From the NCBI GenBank assembly GCA_020342025.1, contig CP070840.1, positions 3,567,269 to 3,604,760 on the forward strand: 37,492 nucleotides of DNA. Direction: 5' to 3'. The stretch comes from Deltaproteobacteria bacterium (GTDB lineage: Bacteria; Desulfobacterota; DSM-4660; Desulfatiglandales; HGW-15). The translations under genes were made by a program, and so were the position numbers. Under the pieces are notes generated by a model that saw only the letters and a list, made by a program, of their open reading frames with translations, was not told the DNA's origin and ran no database searches. Positions 23,976-32,254 of the stretch are shown here, piece after piece (positions within the stretch are counted from its first letter, which is position 1; each line of letters starts with the position of its first letter).

Positions 23976-24767
23976 CTAATCCAGCCCCCCCTTGAAATCG
24001 GGTTTTCTCTTCTCCAGGAATGCCGTGAACCCCTCTTTGCCGTCCGGGCTGGCCATGCAAAGACCAAAGGCATCAGATTCCATATAGCAGCCGTCACGAA
24101 GATCAATATCAAGGCCCTTGTTTATACATCTCTTGACAAACATCAAGGAGACCCTACCCTTTGAGACAAGGACACCGGCCGTTTTCATGGTCTGCTCCCA
24201 TAGCTGGTCATGGGGGAAAACCTTATTCACGAGTCCGATCTCTTTGGCTTCCTGTGCCGATATGATGGCCCCTGTCATGCAGAGCTCTTTAGCCATCCCC
24301 CGACCCACCACCCGGGGCAGGCGCTGAGTTCCTCCTGCGCCAGGGATGACCCCGAGGTTGATCTCAGGCTGTCCGAACTTGGCGTTCTCCGATGCATAGA
24401 TAAAATCGCAGGCCAAGGCCATCTCTGTGCCCCCACCCAGGGCAAAACCGTTTACACAGGCAATCACAGGGATGGGGAGCTCTTCCAGCCGAAACTCGAC
24501 GTCGTGGAGATTCCGAGAGAACCTTCTCAGTTGAAGGGGGTTCATCTTGACCATCTGTGAAATATCGGCCCCGGCCACAAAGGCCTTGTCCCCTTCCCCT
24601 GTCAGAATCAGTACCCTGATGTTAGAATCGCCTTCAACTCGAATCAACGCATCATCAAGTTCCTTCACCATATCCGGATTGATCGCGTTCAAGGCCTTGG
24701 GCCGGTTGAATCTGATAATCCCAACGCTTCCCTCTACCTCAAAGATGATATTCTGGTAAGCCATCAT
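23976..24767 (-). CDS. Enoyl-CoA hydratase (crotonase family)
   Basis: The enzyme hydrates 2-enoyl-CoA to 3-hydroxyacyl-CoA in beta-oxidation. The 263-residue product has the oxyanion-hole segments FVAGADISQM (about 63-72) and NGFALGGGTEMALACD (about 106-121). The two catalytic glutamates are Glu115 and Glu135, the second in GQPEINLGVIPGAGGTQRL. Both glutamates present argues for a hydratase rather than a crotonase-fold isomerase. Two ATG codons stand in tandem at 24767 and 24764; AAAGGAG is 3 bp from the first and 6 bp from the second, so the second is perhaps used. It lies 101 bp after the thiolase gene and 2 bp before the dehydrogenase. No 3-hydroxyacyl-CoA dehydrogenase is in the window. 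Confidence 0.94.
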   Translation of the reverse strand: MMAYQNIIFEVEGSVGIIRFNRPKALNAINPDMVKELDDALIRVEGDSNIRVLILTGEGDKAFVAGADISQMVKMNPLQLRRFSRNLHDVEFRLEELPIPVIACVNGFALGGGTEMALACDFIYASENAKFGQPEINLGVIPGAGGTQRLPRVVGRGMAKELCMTGAIISAQEAKEIGLVNKVFPHDQLWEQTMKTAGVLVSKGRVSLMFVKRCINKGLDIDLRDGCYMESDAFGLCMASPDGKEGFTAFLEKRKPDFKGGLD

Positions 24768-24868
24768 ACACTCCTTTAACTTTATTGAGTATCATACTGT
24801 AATTATGTCCATTTTCATCTTAATCTATTGATCACGGTGACGGCTCGAAACCTCAGTTCTCCATGTTC

Positions 24869-26152
24869 CTAGATCTTTTCCAGAACCGTAGCCATACCCT
24901 GGCCTCCCCCTATGCAGAGCGCGGCAAGTCCAAGGGCATGCTCCTTTCTGAGCATTTCGCCCATCAGGGTGAGCACAATGCGCGCGCCCGTGCACCCGAT
25001 GGGATGACCAATGGAGATGCCACTTCCCAGCGGATTGGTCTTCTCCATGTCACACTTCAACTCCCTTATGCAGGCAATGGCCTGAGACGCGAAGGCCTCA
25101 TTCAACTCAATGGTACCAAAATCATCAATACCCAGTTTTTCTCTCTGGAATATCTTTCGAACTGCGGGCACAGGCCCCAGACCCATGAAGGCTGGGTCCA
25201 CGCCACCCGATGCATAGGCCTTCACCTTGACCAGGGGTTTAAGACCAACCTCCTTTGCCTTCTCCTCTGACATAAGCAGCAGTGCGGCGGCAGCATCATT
25301 AATTCCCGATGCGTTCCCCGCCGTCACCGTACCCTCTTTTTTAAATGCGGGACGCAGTTTGGCCATCTTTTCAGCGCTGGTCTCCATGGGCCTTTCATCC
25401 GTGTCGAAAACCACGGGGGCTCCCTTTCTCTGGGGAATCACAACAGGGACAACCTCCCCTTGGAAGAGCCCACCAGCGATGGCCTTTTTGGCCCTCTGAT
25501 GACTCAAGGCCCCCAGCTCGTCCTGTTCTTCCCGAGAAATCCCGTAGTGCTCAGCAATGTTTTCAGCCGTTATGCCCATATGATATCCATAGAAGATCTC
25601 GTAAAGACCATCGAAGACCATGAGATCCACCAGATCCACGTTGTTCATACGCGCACCCCATCGGCCCGCAGGCAGGGCATAAGGAATGAGACTCATGTTC
25701 TCCATTCCCCCTGCAAGGATAACCTCAGCCTCCCCGGAGCGGATCGATTGGGTTGCCAGAGCCACAGCCTTCATGCCAGAGGCGCAGACTTTATTCACCG
25801 TAAAGGCATTGGTCTCCTTAGAGATCCCTGCCTTGATCATGGCCTGGCGAGCCACATTTTGCCCCTGCCCTGCTCCCACCACATTGCCCATGATCACCTC
25901 GTCAATCTGCACGGGCTGCAGGGAATCGTCGTAGTCATAGGCTTCCTTTTCCAGCGCCACCATCCCCTTGCCCCTAAAAATATCGGGCTCAAACTGGGTG
26001 AGATCATCGGTCGCTAAAGGCCTAAGTCCCACCTTCTTCATGGCCTCTTTAAGTACCAAGGCTCCCAACTGGACCACAGGGGTATCCTTCAGCGTCCCAC
26101 CAAATGCCCCCACCGGGGTCCTTGCGCCAGAAACGATCACCACATCTCTCAT
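24869..26152 (-). CDS. Acetyl-CoA acetyltransferase (thiolase)
   Basis: The thiolase cleaves 3-ketoacyl-CoA to acetyl-CoA (or condenses acetyl-CoA). All catalytic residues are present: Cys123 in NKVCASGMK, His383 in GHPIGCTGAR and Cys413 in CIGGGQG, plus NEAFASQ at 351-357. At 427 residues it is about 35 longer than standard thiolases. The extra length sits at about residues 45-80, an acidic stretch (LATDDLTQFEPD through YDYDDSLQP) before the QIDEVIMGNV strand. It is the first gene of the thiolase/hydratase/dehydrogenase operon and has a good promoter at 26208-26237. It supplies the last step of butyryl-CoA oxidation to acetyl-CoA. Confidence 0.95.
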   Translation of the reverse strand: MRDVVIVSGARTPVGAFGGTLKDTPVVQLGALVLKEAMKKVGLRPLATDDLTQFEPDIFRGKGMVALEKEAYDYDDSLQPVQIDEVIMGNVVGAGQGQNVARQAMIKAGISKETNAFTVNKVCASGMKAVALATQSIRSGEAEVILAGGMENMSLIPYALPAGRWGARMNNVDLVDLMVFDGLYEIFYGYHMGITAENIAEHYGISREEQDELGALSHQRAKKAIAGGLFQGEVVPVVIPQRKGAPVVFDTDERPMETSAEKMAKLRPAFKKEGTVTAGNASGINDAAAALLLMSEEKAKEVGLKPLVKVKAYASGGVDPAFMGLGPVPAVRKIFQREKLGIDDFGTIELNEAFASQAIACIRELKCDMEKTNPLGSGISIGHPIGCTGARIVLTLMGEMLRKEHALGLAALCIGGGQGMATVLEKI

Positions 26153-26207
26153 CTGCCTTAAGCTCCTTTCCTTAGATATATATACCTCAAAGATCCCAGA
26201 ATTTTTG

Positions 26208-26237
26208 AATATATAAAGATATCTCTTTTCAAGTCAA
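26208..26237 (-). promoter_or_regulatory. Sigma-70-type promoter of the thiolase operon
   Basis: On the minus strand, TTGACT (26237-26232) and TATATT (26213-26208) are 18 bp apart, or ATATAT at 17 bp. The leader before the thiolase ATG would be about 50 bases. It lies back to back with the aminotransferase promoter. Confidence 0.6.
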
Positions 26238-26272
26238 GACAAATTGCCCCGCCTCCCACCCAGCAATTTTCC

Positions 26273-26302
26273 TTGACATTTACGCTCGCGGATCGCTAAT
26301 TA
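26273..26302 (+). promoter_or_regulatory. Promoter of the aminotransferase gene
   Basis: A perfect TTGACA (26273-26278) and TAATTA (26297-26302) are 18 bp apart, giving a leader of about 95 bases before the ATG at 26403. The -10 box is imperfect. Confidence 0.5.
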
Positions 26303-26402
26303 TGCGGGTGAATTAAGGCCTAAATTGGCGGTAAAGACGCGGTTGCATATGAAGCCTGCAAGAGAGGCCTCCCGGCAAGAACAATTTGAAAGGACACGTA
26401 AA

Positions 26403-27713
26403 ATGAATCCCTTAGCCAAAGAACTTAACAAAATCATTCAAGGTGCCAACGGCCATATTTATGAAATGCTCTCAAAGGTGGGCAAGAACCTTTTCTTTCC
26501 AAAGGGAATTCTGACTCAAAGCGCTGAAGCCAAGGAAAAGGCACACAAATACAATGCCACCATAGGGATGGCCATGGAAAAAGGCCGCACCATGCACCTG
26601 CCTTCTGTCATGGCGATGATCGAAGGGTTGAAACCCAGGGAGGCACTCACCTATGCCCCCTCTTTCGGGATCATACCTCTTCGTTCGGCATGGAAGGATG
26701 AGATGCTCAAAAAGAACCCTTCTCTCGCAGGAAAGAGCATAAGTCTGCCTGTGGTCACGAACGCCATCACCCATGGCATGAGCGTGATCGCGGACATGTG
26801 GGTGGATCCGGGTGATGTGATCATCCTCCCTGATAAGATGTGGGGCAACTACAACATGATATTTTCTGTGCGCAGGGGAGCAAAAATCGTCAATTTCCCC
26901 CTCTTCGATTTGGACGGGAATTTCAATATGGATGCATTTCAGAAATGTGTGCAGGCGGAGGCTAACAAAAGAGATAAAATCATTGTTATTCTCAACTTCC
27001 CCAACAATCCCACCGGGTACACGATTACCCCGCGAGAAGGGGACAGAATTGCAGACATCCTCACAGGCCTGGCGCACAAAGGGACGAATGTCCTGGCCCT
27101 AACAGATGACGCCTACTTCGGACTTTTCTATGAGGATGAGGTGCTCAAGGAATCCATTTTCTCCAAATTGGTTGGCAGGGATCCAAGGCTGATGGCCACC
27201 AAGCTGGACGGCGCCACAAAAGAGAATTATGTATGGGGTCTGAGGGTCGGTTTCATCACCTATGGCTCATATCTGGATGGGGACCACGCACCGGTCTACG
27301 ATGCCCTAGAGAAGAAAACCGCAGGGGCGGTGAGGGGCTCCATATCCAATGCTTCCCATCTTGGCCAATCCATAGTCCTCAAATCCCTGCAAGCAGACAC
27401 CTATTCAGCGGAAAAGGAAGAAAAATTTCAAATCATGAAAGGGCGAGCACTGGAAGTTAAACGGGTCCTTGCCCAGAGCAAATACGATTCCGCATGGGAT
27501 GTCTACCCATTTAACTCGGGCTACTTCATGTGCCTTAAAATGAAGCACGTTGATGCTGAAACCCTCAGGGTCCATCTTCTGGACAAGTATGGCGTGGGCC
27601 TTATTTCACTTGGCAAAACCGATCTCCGTGTGGCCTTTTCCTGTGTTGAAAAGGAAGACATTCAGGAGCTTTTTGACATTATTTTGCAGGGGGTAAAAGA
27701 CCTGGAATCCTGA
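26403..27713 (+). CDS. PLP-dependent aminotransferase, class I/II fold
   Basis: The 436-residue product is a fold-type I PLP enzyme. It has the substrate-loop motif NFPNNPTG (198-205), the aspartate that pairs with the PLP ring nitrogen in LTDDAYFG (233-240), and the Schiff-base lysine, probably Lys273 in DGATKENYVWGLRVGF. The chosen ATG at 26403 follows AAAGGA at 8-bp spacing; a start at 26325 would add 26 residues rich in charged amino acids. The N-terminal ~60 residues are helical and longer than in standard aspartate aminotransferases. The substrate is unknown. It is transcribed away from the thiolase operon and may share regulation through the common intergenic region, but no direct pathway link is visible. 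Confidence 0.88.
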   Translation: MNPLAKELNKIIQGANGHIYEMLSKVGKNLFFPKGILTQSAEAKEKAHKYNATIGMAMEKGRTMHLPSVMAMIEGLKPREALTYAPSFGIIPLRSAWKDEMLKKNPSLAGKSISLPVVTNAITHGMSVIADMWVDPGDVIILPDKMWGNYNMIFSVRRGAKIVNFPLFDLDGNFNMDAFQKCVQAEANKRDKIIVILNFPNNPTGYTITPREGDRIADILTGLAHKGTNVLALTDDAYFGLFYEDEVLKESIFSKLVGRDPRLMATKLDGATKENYVWGLRVGFITYGSYLDGDHAPVYDALEKKTAGAVRGSISNASHLGQSIVLKSLQADTYSAEKEEKFQIMKGRALEVKRVLAQSKYDSAWDVYPFNSGYFMCLKMKHVDAETLRVHLLDKYGVGLISLGKTDLRVAFSCVEKEDIQELFDIILQGVKDLES

Positions 27714-28011
27714 GTTTCCTCTCTCCCCTTTCACCGCCTCGACCTGCGCATGTCTCTTCGGTGTTGGAAGTCTCCCCTGTGTTTCGCAGTCAAAAAAGAC
27801 CTCGCATAATTTATCAAAATTTTGAGTTTGTTAAGCATATCCATGAAACCGCACTTTTAACTTGTTTCATGGCTTTACTGTTTCTCCAGCGTGCCTGCCG
27901 AAGGATGACCGGGGACGATTTTCACATGGGACAAGGCCAGGGAAGAGTTAGATTTTTGAATAGATTTTTGCTATAGTACAAACTCTCGCCAGACAGATTT
28001 TGAGATGAAAG
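27714..28011. other. Intergenic region before the histidine kinase, with inverted repeat
   Basis: The 298-bp gap holds a perfect nine-pair inverted repeat at 27841-27872 (CCATGAAAC, 14-base loop, GTTTCATGG). It could end the aminotransferase transcript, although only CTTTACTGTTTC follows it, or act as an operator. A 71-codon open frame at 27761-27976 overlaps the repeat and shows no protein-like features. Confidence 0.45.
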
Positions 28012-29847
28012 ATGTGGAAGAATTCTGAAGAACTCATCAAGACTATTCAAAAAGAGCCGTGGGCCCAAGGGCTCCCCACCGGGGAGGATTTCTGGAACCG
28101 CCTGATCGATTGGATTAAACAGAGTATATTCCCAGATTTCCTTGCTCAGACCTCCAACCAGGTGGACGAGATGATTGAAATTAATCCCGACCTCTCTGAA
28201 CCAGAGATCTTTGCGAGGGTGACCCGATACATGGCGGATTTTTTAGAGGCCCGTTCAGCGTCAGTGCGCATCTACGATCCACAGACGAAACAGATGCTCT
28301 CCTACGGTTCCTATCCCCCTCAGGAGGAAATCAGAGAGACCTTCATCCCATTGGAGGGAAGTATTGCGGGAGAAGTGGTAAAGAGCCTGCAGACCTATCT
28401 TGTCCCTAACCTTTTCAAAGAGGAGCTCTACCAGGACAAAGAGGCGGCGGAGAGGAAGAAAGTCCACTCCATGATGGCGGTTCCCTTCTCAATACCCCGC
28501 TTTTCACCCTATGAACGGGATATTGTGGGTGTGATACAGATCTATTACCCAGAAGAAGACCGAAACTTCACCCCTTTGGAGGTGCAGGTGGCCGAGCTCA
28601 TGGCCAAAAGGCTCAGCTTTCTGATCGCCCGGAAAAAGATCCTGGGCATGTACAGACTCAACGAGAAAAAGGAAGCAATCGTTCGCAATATCTTTCTGAA
28701 ATTGGGGTCCAGAGAGGGGGTCAAAATGAAGGAGGTCTTCAACCGTGTGATCCCCGAACTGGTAGATATCATCAATGTGGAGAGCTGTGCCCTATTTTCC
28801 GTCTCCAACGATCTGCAGCACGTGATCCTTGAGGCGGGATATCCTGAGTCCATTGGGTATCATGGCATTGGCAAGAGGTTTCCTATCAGCAGTGAGCCCG
28901 CCTTTGCAAGGATTTTGAACCCGGTAAATCCTATCCCCGAATCCCCCTACGAAGTGGGCACCCTCTCCTACCTGCTTGTCATAGACCCTCAAAGAAGTGA
29001 ACTTTTGTCAAAAGAGGTGAAGAGGTTCGCTGCTAATCATAACATCAACTCCATTCTCTATGTCCCCTTGAACGTGGGCGAAGAAATCACCCACTTCATG
29101 ACTTTCGATGCCTTGGACCAGAGGCAGCGCTATTCCGAAGAAGAGATTGAGATACTGCTTTTCTTGGGCAGAGAACTCATGAAAGCCCAGAGGATGGAGC
29201 GTCTGGACGATATACTTCATGACTTCAAAAACCCGGCCATTGCGACAGCCGGTTTTGCTCGTCGTCTCAAAGAGCTCATCGAAAAAGAAGGGCTGAAAGA
29301 TGAAGATTCCAAGATCAAGAAATATGTGCAAATCCTTCTGGAAGAGACAAGCCGACTGCAGGAAATGGCCTTGAGCCTTTATCAGGTAGGCAAAGAGCAG
29401 GTGGTGAACCTCACAGAGATCCTCAGAAATCGATTTGATATTAACAGGGAGGCGATCAAGGAGCTGCTCAAGCAGAATGTCAACCTCCAGGAAGGGCCTT
29501 TCCATGACCCCCTCTTTGTCCAGTGTTATCCGATCCACCTGGAAAGGATCTTGGACAATCTGCTAAACAATGCCACCAATGCCATTCCCATCCATGGAGG
29601 GACCCTCTCCATTCGTACCTATACAGACGGGAACTGGGCCTGTGCGGAGATCAGCAATACGGGCCTCATCTCTGAAGAAGAACGCCTGAGGCTATTGGAA
29701 GGGGAAGGTCGAGGTCGGGGTATCTATATTACCCACCGAATCGTGCGGTTGCTCAAAGGAAAGTTAGAGGTGCGCGTGGGCAGTGACACCACCACCCTGG
29801 TGGTACGTCTTCCCATTGATCAGGAAGAAGTGCCTAAAGCGGACTAA
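28012..29847 (+). CDS. Orphan GAF-domain sensor histidine kinase
   Basis: The 611-residue protein appears soluble. It has an N-terminal helical segment, two GAF-type domains (about 60-210 and 235-395), a dimerisation/phosphoacceptor helix with His403 in LHDFKNPAI, and a C-terminal ATPase domain. That domain has its N-box at ILDNLLNNATNAI (513-525), a variant G1 box at EISNTGLI (546-553) and GRGRGIYITHRIV (567-579) as the G2 region. The G1 box has SNTG where most kinases have a DNGxG-like motif, losing the aspartate that contacts adenine. The phosphoacceptor box reads HDFKNP rather than HDLRNP or HELKNP. No response regulator gene is adjacent. Catalytic activity is plausible but not certain. 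Confidence 0.85.
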   Translation: MWKNSEELIKTIQKEPWAQGLPTGEDFWNRLIDWIKQSIFPDFLAQTSNQVDEMIEINPDLSEPEIFARVTRYMADFLEARSASVRIYDPQTKQMLSYGSYPPQEEIRETFIPLEGSIAGEVVKSLQTYLVPNLFKEELYQDKEAAERKKVHSMMAVPFSIPRFSPYERDIVGVIQIYYPEEDRNFTPLEVQVAELMAKRLSFLIARKKILGMYRLNEKKEAIVRNIFLKLGSREGVKMKEVFNRVIPELVDIINVESCALFSVSNDLQHVILEAGYPESIGYHGIGKRFPISSEPAFARILNPVNPIPESPYEVGTLSYLLVIDPQRSELLSKEVKRFAANHNINSILYVPLNVGEEITHFMTFDALDQRQRYSEEEIEILLFLGRELMKAQRMERLDDILHDFKNPAIATAGFARRLKELIEKEGLKDEDSKIKKYVQILLEETSRLQEMALSLYQVGKEQVVNLTEILRNRFDINREAIKELLKQNVNLQEGPFHDPLFVQCYPIHLERILDNLLNNATNAIPIHGGTLSIRTYTDGNWACAEISNTGLISEEERLRLLEGEGRGRGIYITHRIVRLLKGKLEVRVGSDTTTLVVRLPIDQEEVPKAD

Positions 29848-29902
29848 AGCATCCCAACATCACATTTTCTAAATTTAGGCACCTTGCTCACTCTAGGCAC
29901 TC

Positions 29903-32254
29903 TTATTGAGCGTGATCCATATCAAATTGGGAGAACTGACCGGATTTGGCCGCTTCAGGTTTGGGTGTGTAATCTTTTGGCTCCGTGCCCTCTTTGAAGG
30001 CCTGAAAAACTGTCTTCTCAGAGTACGGACTGGCAAGCAGACCCGTCTTTGCATCTATCTTGGCAAAGACCACGCCCTCCGGGACGGCGAAGTCTTCCAC
30101 GGGTTGATCCTTCAAAACCTGGGACATGAAATAGAGCCATATGGGGCTTGCGGCCCTCGAGCCCGTCTCTCCTTTGCCCATGGGTCTGCGATCATCATAC
30201 CCTACCCACGCTCCTGTGACCAGGCTAGGCGTAAAGCCTATGAACCATGCATCCCTCAGTTCGTTTGTGGTACCGGTTTTCCCGGCCGCTGGCCTTTTTA
30301 GGGCCTTTATCCTCCAACCCGTCCCCTCCTGGATGACCGCTCTTAACAGATCTGTCATGACATGGGCCGTCTCTTTGGAGATGGCCTCTCTGGAGGAAGG
30401 CTGATTCTCCTCAATGATCTGCCCACTTCGGTCCACGATCCTGTTAACGAAAAAGGGCTCAGCCAACATCCCCCCGTTGGCAAAGACCAAATAGGCCCGA
30501 GTAATCTCATATAAGGAGATCCCCGAAGATCCCAGGGCGAGTGAGAGATCGGGACTTAATTCAGATTCAATGCCCACACGCTCTGCATATTGTATGGCAT
30601 GGTAAACCCCAATCTCCCTCAGTATTTTTACGGTGATCACGTTTCTCGACATGATCAGGGCTGTTCTAAATAGGGTCGGACCAAAAAACTTCTCTTTATA
30701 GTTCTTTGGCCGCCAAATCTCCTCCTCCGGACTCCCTTTGGAGATATACGGCGCGTCAATAATGACGCTCGCAGGGTTCATTCCCCGATCAAGGGCTGCG
30801 GCATAGATGATAGGTTTGAACGCTGACCCTGGCTGGCGTCTTGACTGTATGGCCCGGTTAAACTGGCTGACGTCAAAGTCCCGACCGCCTACCATTACTC
30901 TAACTCTGCCACTGTGCGCATCCATACTGAGAAGGGCGCCCTGAATCTCTGGCTCCTGTTCCAAAGAGAGGATCCAATCAAAGGGTGGCGTCCCTTTTTT
31001 ATTTATCCGGACGAGAACAACGTCGCCGATTTTTAGGGCTTTGCCTGGAAGCTTCAGACTGGTTGCATAATAGGGCACCTCCGGATTCGGGGGCCTGGCC
31101 CATTTCATCTCAGAGAGGGGGAGAATTCCGCGTTTTGCACCATAGCTGACCACCACTTCCCCTTTTGAGTCTTCCACCTTCTCCACGAGACCCTCAAACA
31201 TGGAATCCGAGTCAAGGAGATCCTGCTCCAGTTTTTTTCCCGTCTCTTCCCTGAATGCTTCCATCTCCTCTGGGGAAAGATGGCGAAGAGGCCCACGGTA
31301 TCCCTCCCTCTTGTCCAGCTCCTTCAATCCCTTGCTCAGTGCCGCTTGGGCAGCGCGTTGCATTTGGAGATTCAAGGTGGTATAGACCTTCAGTCCTCCC
31401 CTGTAAAGCAGTTCTCGCCCATACTTTTTCTCCAGAAATCTGCGCACATGTTCCGCAAAATAGGGCGCTTTCGCAAAAGAATTCTCATCTGTCTCCTTGA
31501 TGTGGAGATCAGCGTTCAGGGCCTCTTCCTCCTGCGTTTTTGTGATATAGCCCTCTTCACGCATCCTCTCCAACACATACTTCTGCCTCGCTTTGGCCCG
31601 CTCGAAGTGCATTATCGGGGAATACCGACTTGGCGCCTGGGGAAGCCCCGCAAGTAGGGCAGATTCTGCGAGATTCAGTTCACTCTCTCCCTTGTTAAAA
31701 TAGGTCCGCGCTGCGGCTTCAATCCCGTAGGCCCCATGTCCCAGGTAGATCTGATTTAAATAGAGGAATAGAATCTTCTCCTTTGAGAAGTTCTTTTCTA
31801 TTTGTAGGGAGAGCAAGGCCTCCCTTGCCTTTCGTCTATATGTTTTTCTGGGATTCTTTAAGAGTAAAGACCGGGTAACCTGCTGCGTGATGGTACTTCC
31901 ACCCTGCTCTATTTTGCCTGCCATCAGGTTCTTGATGAGGGCTCTGGCTATGCTCAGGATGTCTACGCCCTCGTGTTTGAAAAAACGGGCATCTTCGGCC
32001 GCTATGAAGGCATTGATAAGCTGCTCTGGAACTTGATCGAGGGGAACCACAATCCTCTTCTCCTCCCAGAATCTGCCAATCACCTCACCCTCCTCGCTAA
32101 AGACCTCCGTTATGATAGGGGGATTGTATTCTTGCAGGGACCCTATATAGGGAAGATTACTGGACCAAATATACCATAAGACGGCCACAATGCTCACGGC
32201 AAACAGGCCCAAGACAAGACTGCTCCATAAAATGAACCGAAAAAACCTCTTCAT
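29903..32254 (-). CDS. mrcA: Class A penicillin-binding protein 1A
   Basis: This bifunctional peptidoglycan synthase polymerises lipid II and cross-links peptides. The 783-residue product has an N-terminal membrane anchor (residues 7-30) and a GT51 glycosyltransferase domain with catalytic Glu87 in AAEDARFFKHEG and GGSTITQQVTR (118-128). An OB-like insert (about 330-430) precedes a transpeptidase domain with Ser477 in QPGSAFKP, SRN at 536-538 and KTGT at 659-662. The C-terminal tail is short and charged. The ATG overlaps the yifB stop codon by 4 bp, so the two are probably coupled. It converges on the histidine kinase gene with a 55-bp gap and no clear terminator. Confidence 0.96.
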   Translation of the reverse strand: MKRFFRFILWSSLVLGLFAVSIVAVLWYIWSSNLPYIGSLQEYNPPIITEVFSEEGEVIGRFWEEKRIVVPLDQVPEQLINAFIAAEDARFFKHEGVDILSIARALIKNLMAGKIEQGGSTITQQVTRSLLLKNPRKTYRRKAREALLSLQIEKNFSKEKILFLYLNQIYLGHGAYGIEAAARTYFNKGESELNLAESALLAGLPQAPSRYSPIMHFERAKARQKYVLERMREEGYITKTQEEEALNADLHIKETDENSFAKAPYFAEHVRRFLEKKYGRELLYRGGLKVYTTLNLQMQRAAQAALSKGLKELDKREGYRGPLRHLSPEEMEAFREETGKKLEQDLLDSDSMFEGLVEKVEDSKGEVVVSYGAKRGILPLSEMKWARPPNPEVPYYATSLKLPGKALKIGDVVLVRINKKGTPPFDWILSLEQEPEIQGALLSMDAHSGRVRVMVGGRDFDVSQFNRAIQSRRQPGSAFKPIIYAAALDRGMNPASVIIDAPYISKGSPEEEIWRPKNYKEKFFGPTLFRTALIMSRNVITVKILREIGVYHAIQYAERVGIESELSPDLSLALGSSGISLYEITRAYLVFANGGMLAEPFFVNRIVDRSGQIIEENQPSSREAISKETAHVMTDLLRAVIQEGTGWRIKALKRPAAGKTGTTNELRDAWFIGFTPSLVTGAWVGYDDRRPMGKGETGSRAASPIWLYFMSQVLKDQPVEDFAVPEGVVFAKIDAKTGLLASPYSEKTVFQAFKEGTEPKDYTPKPEAAKSGQFSQFDMDHAQ

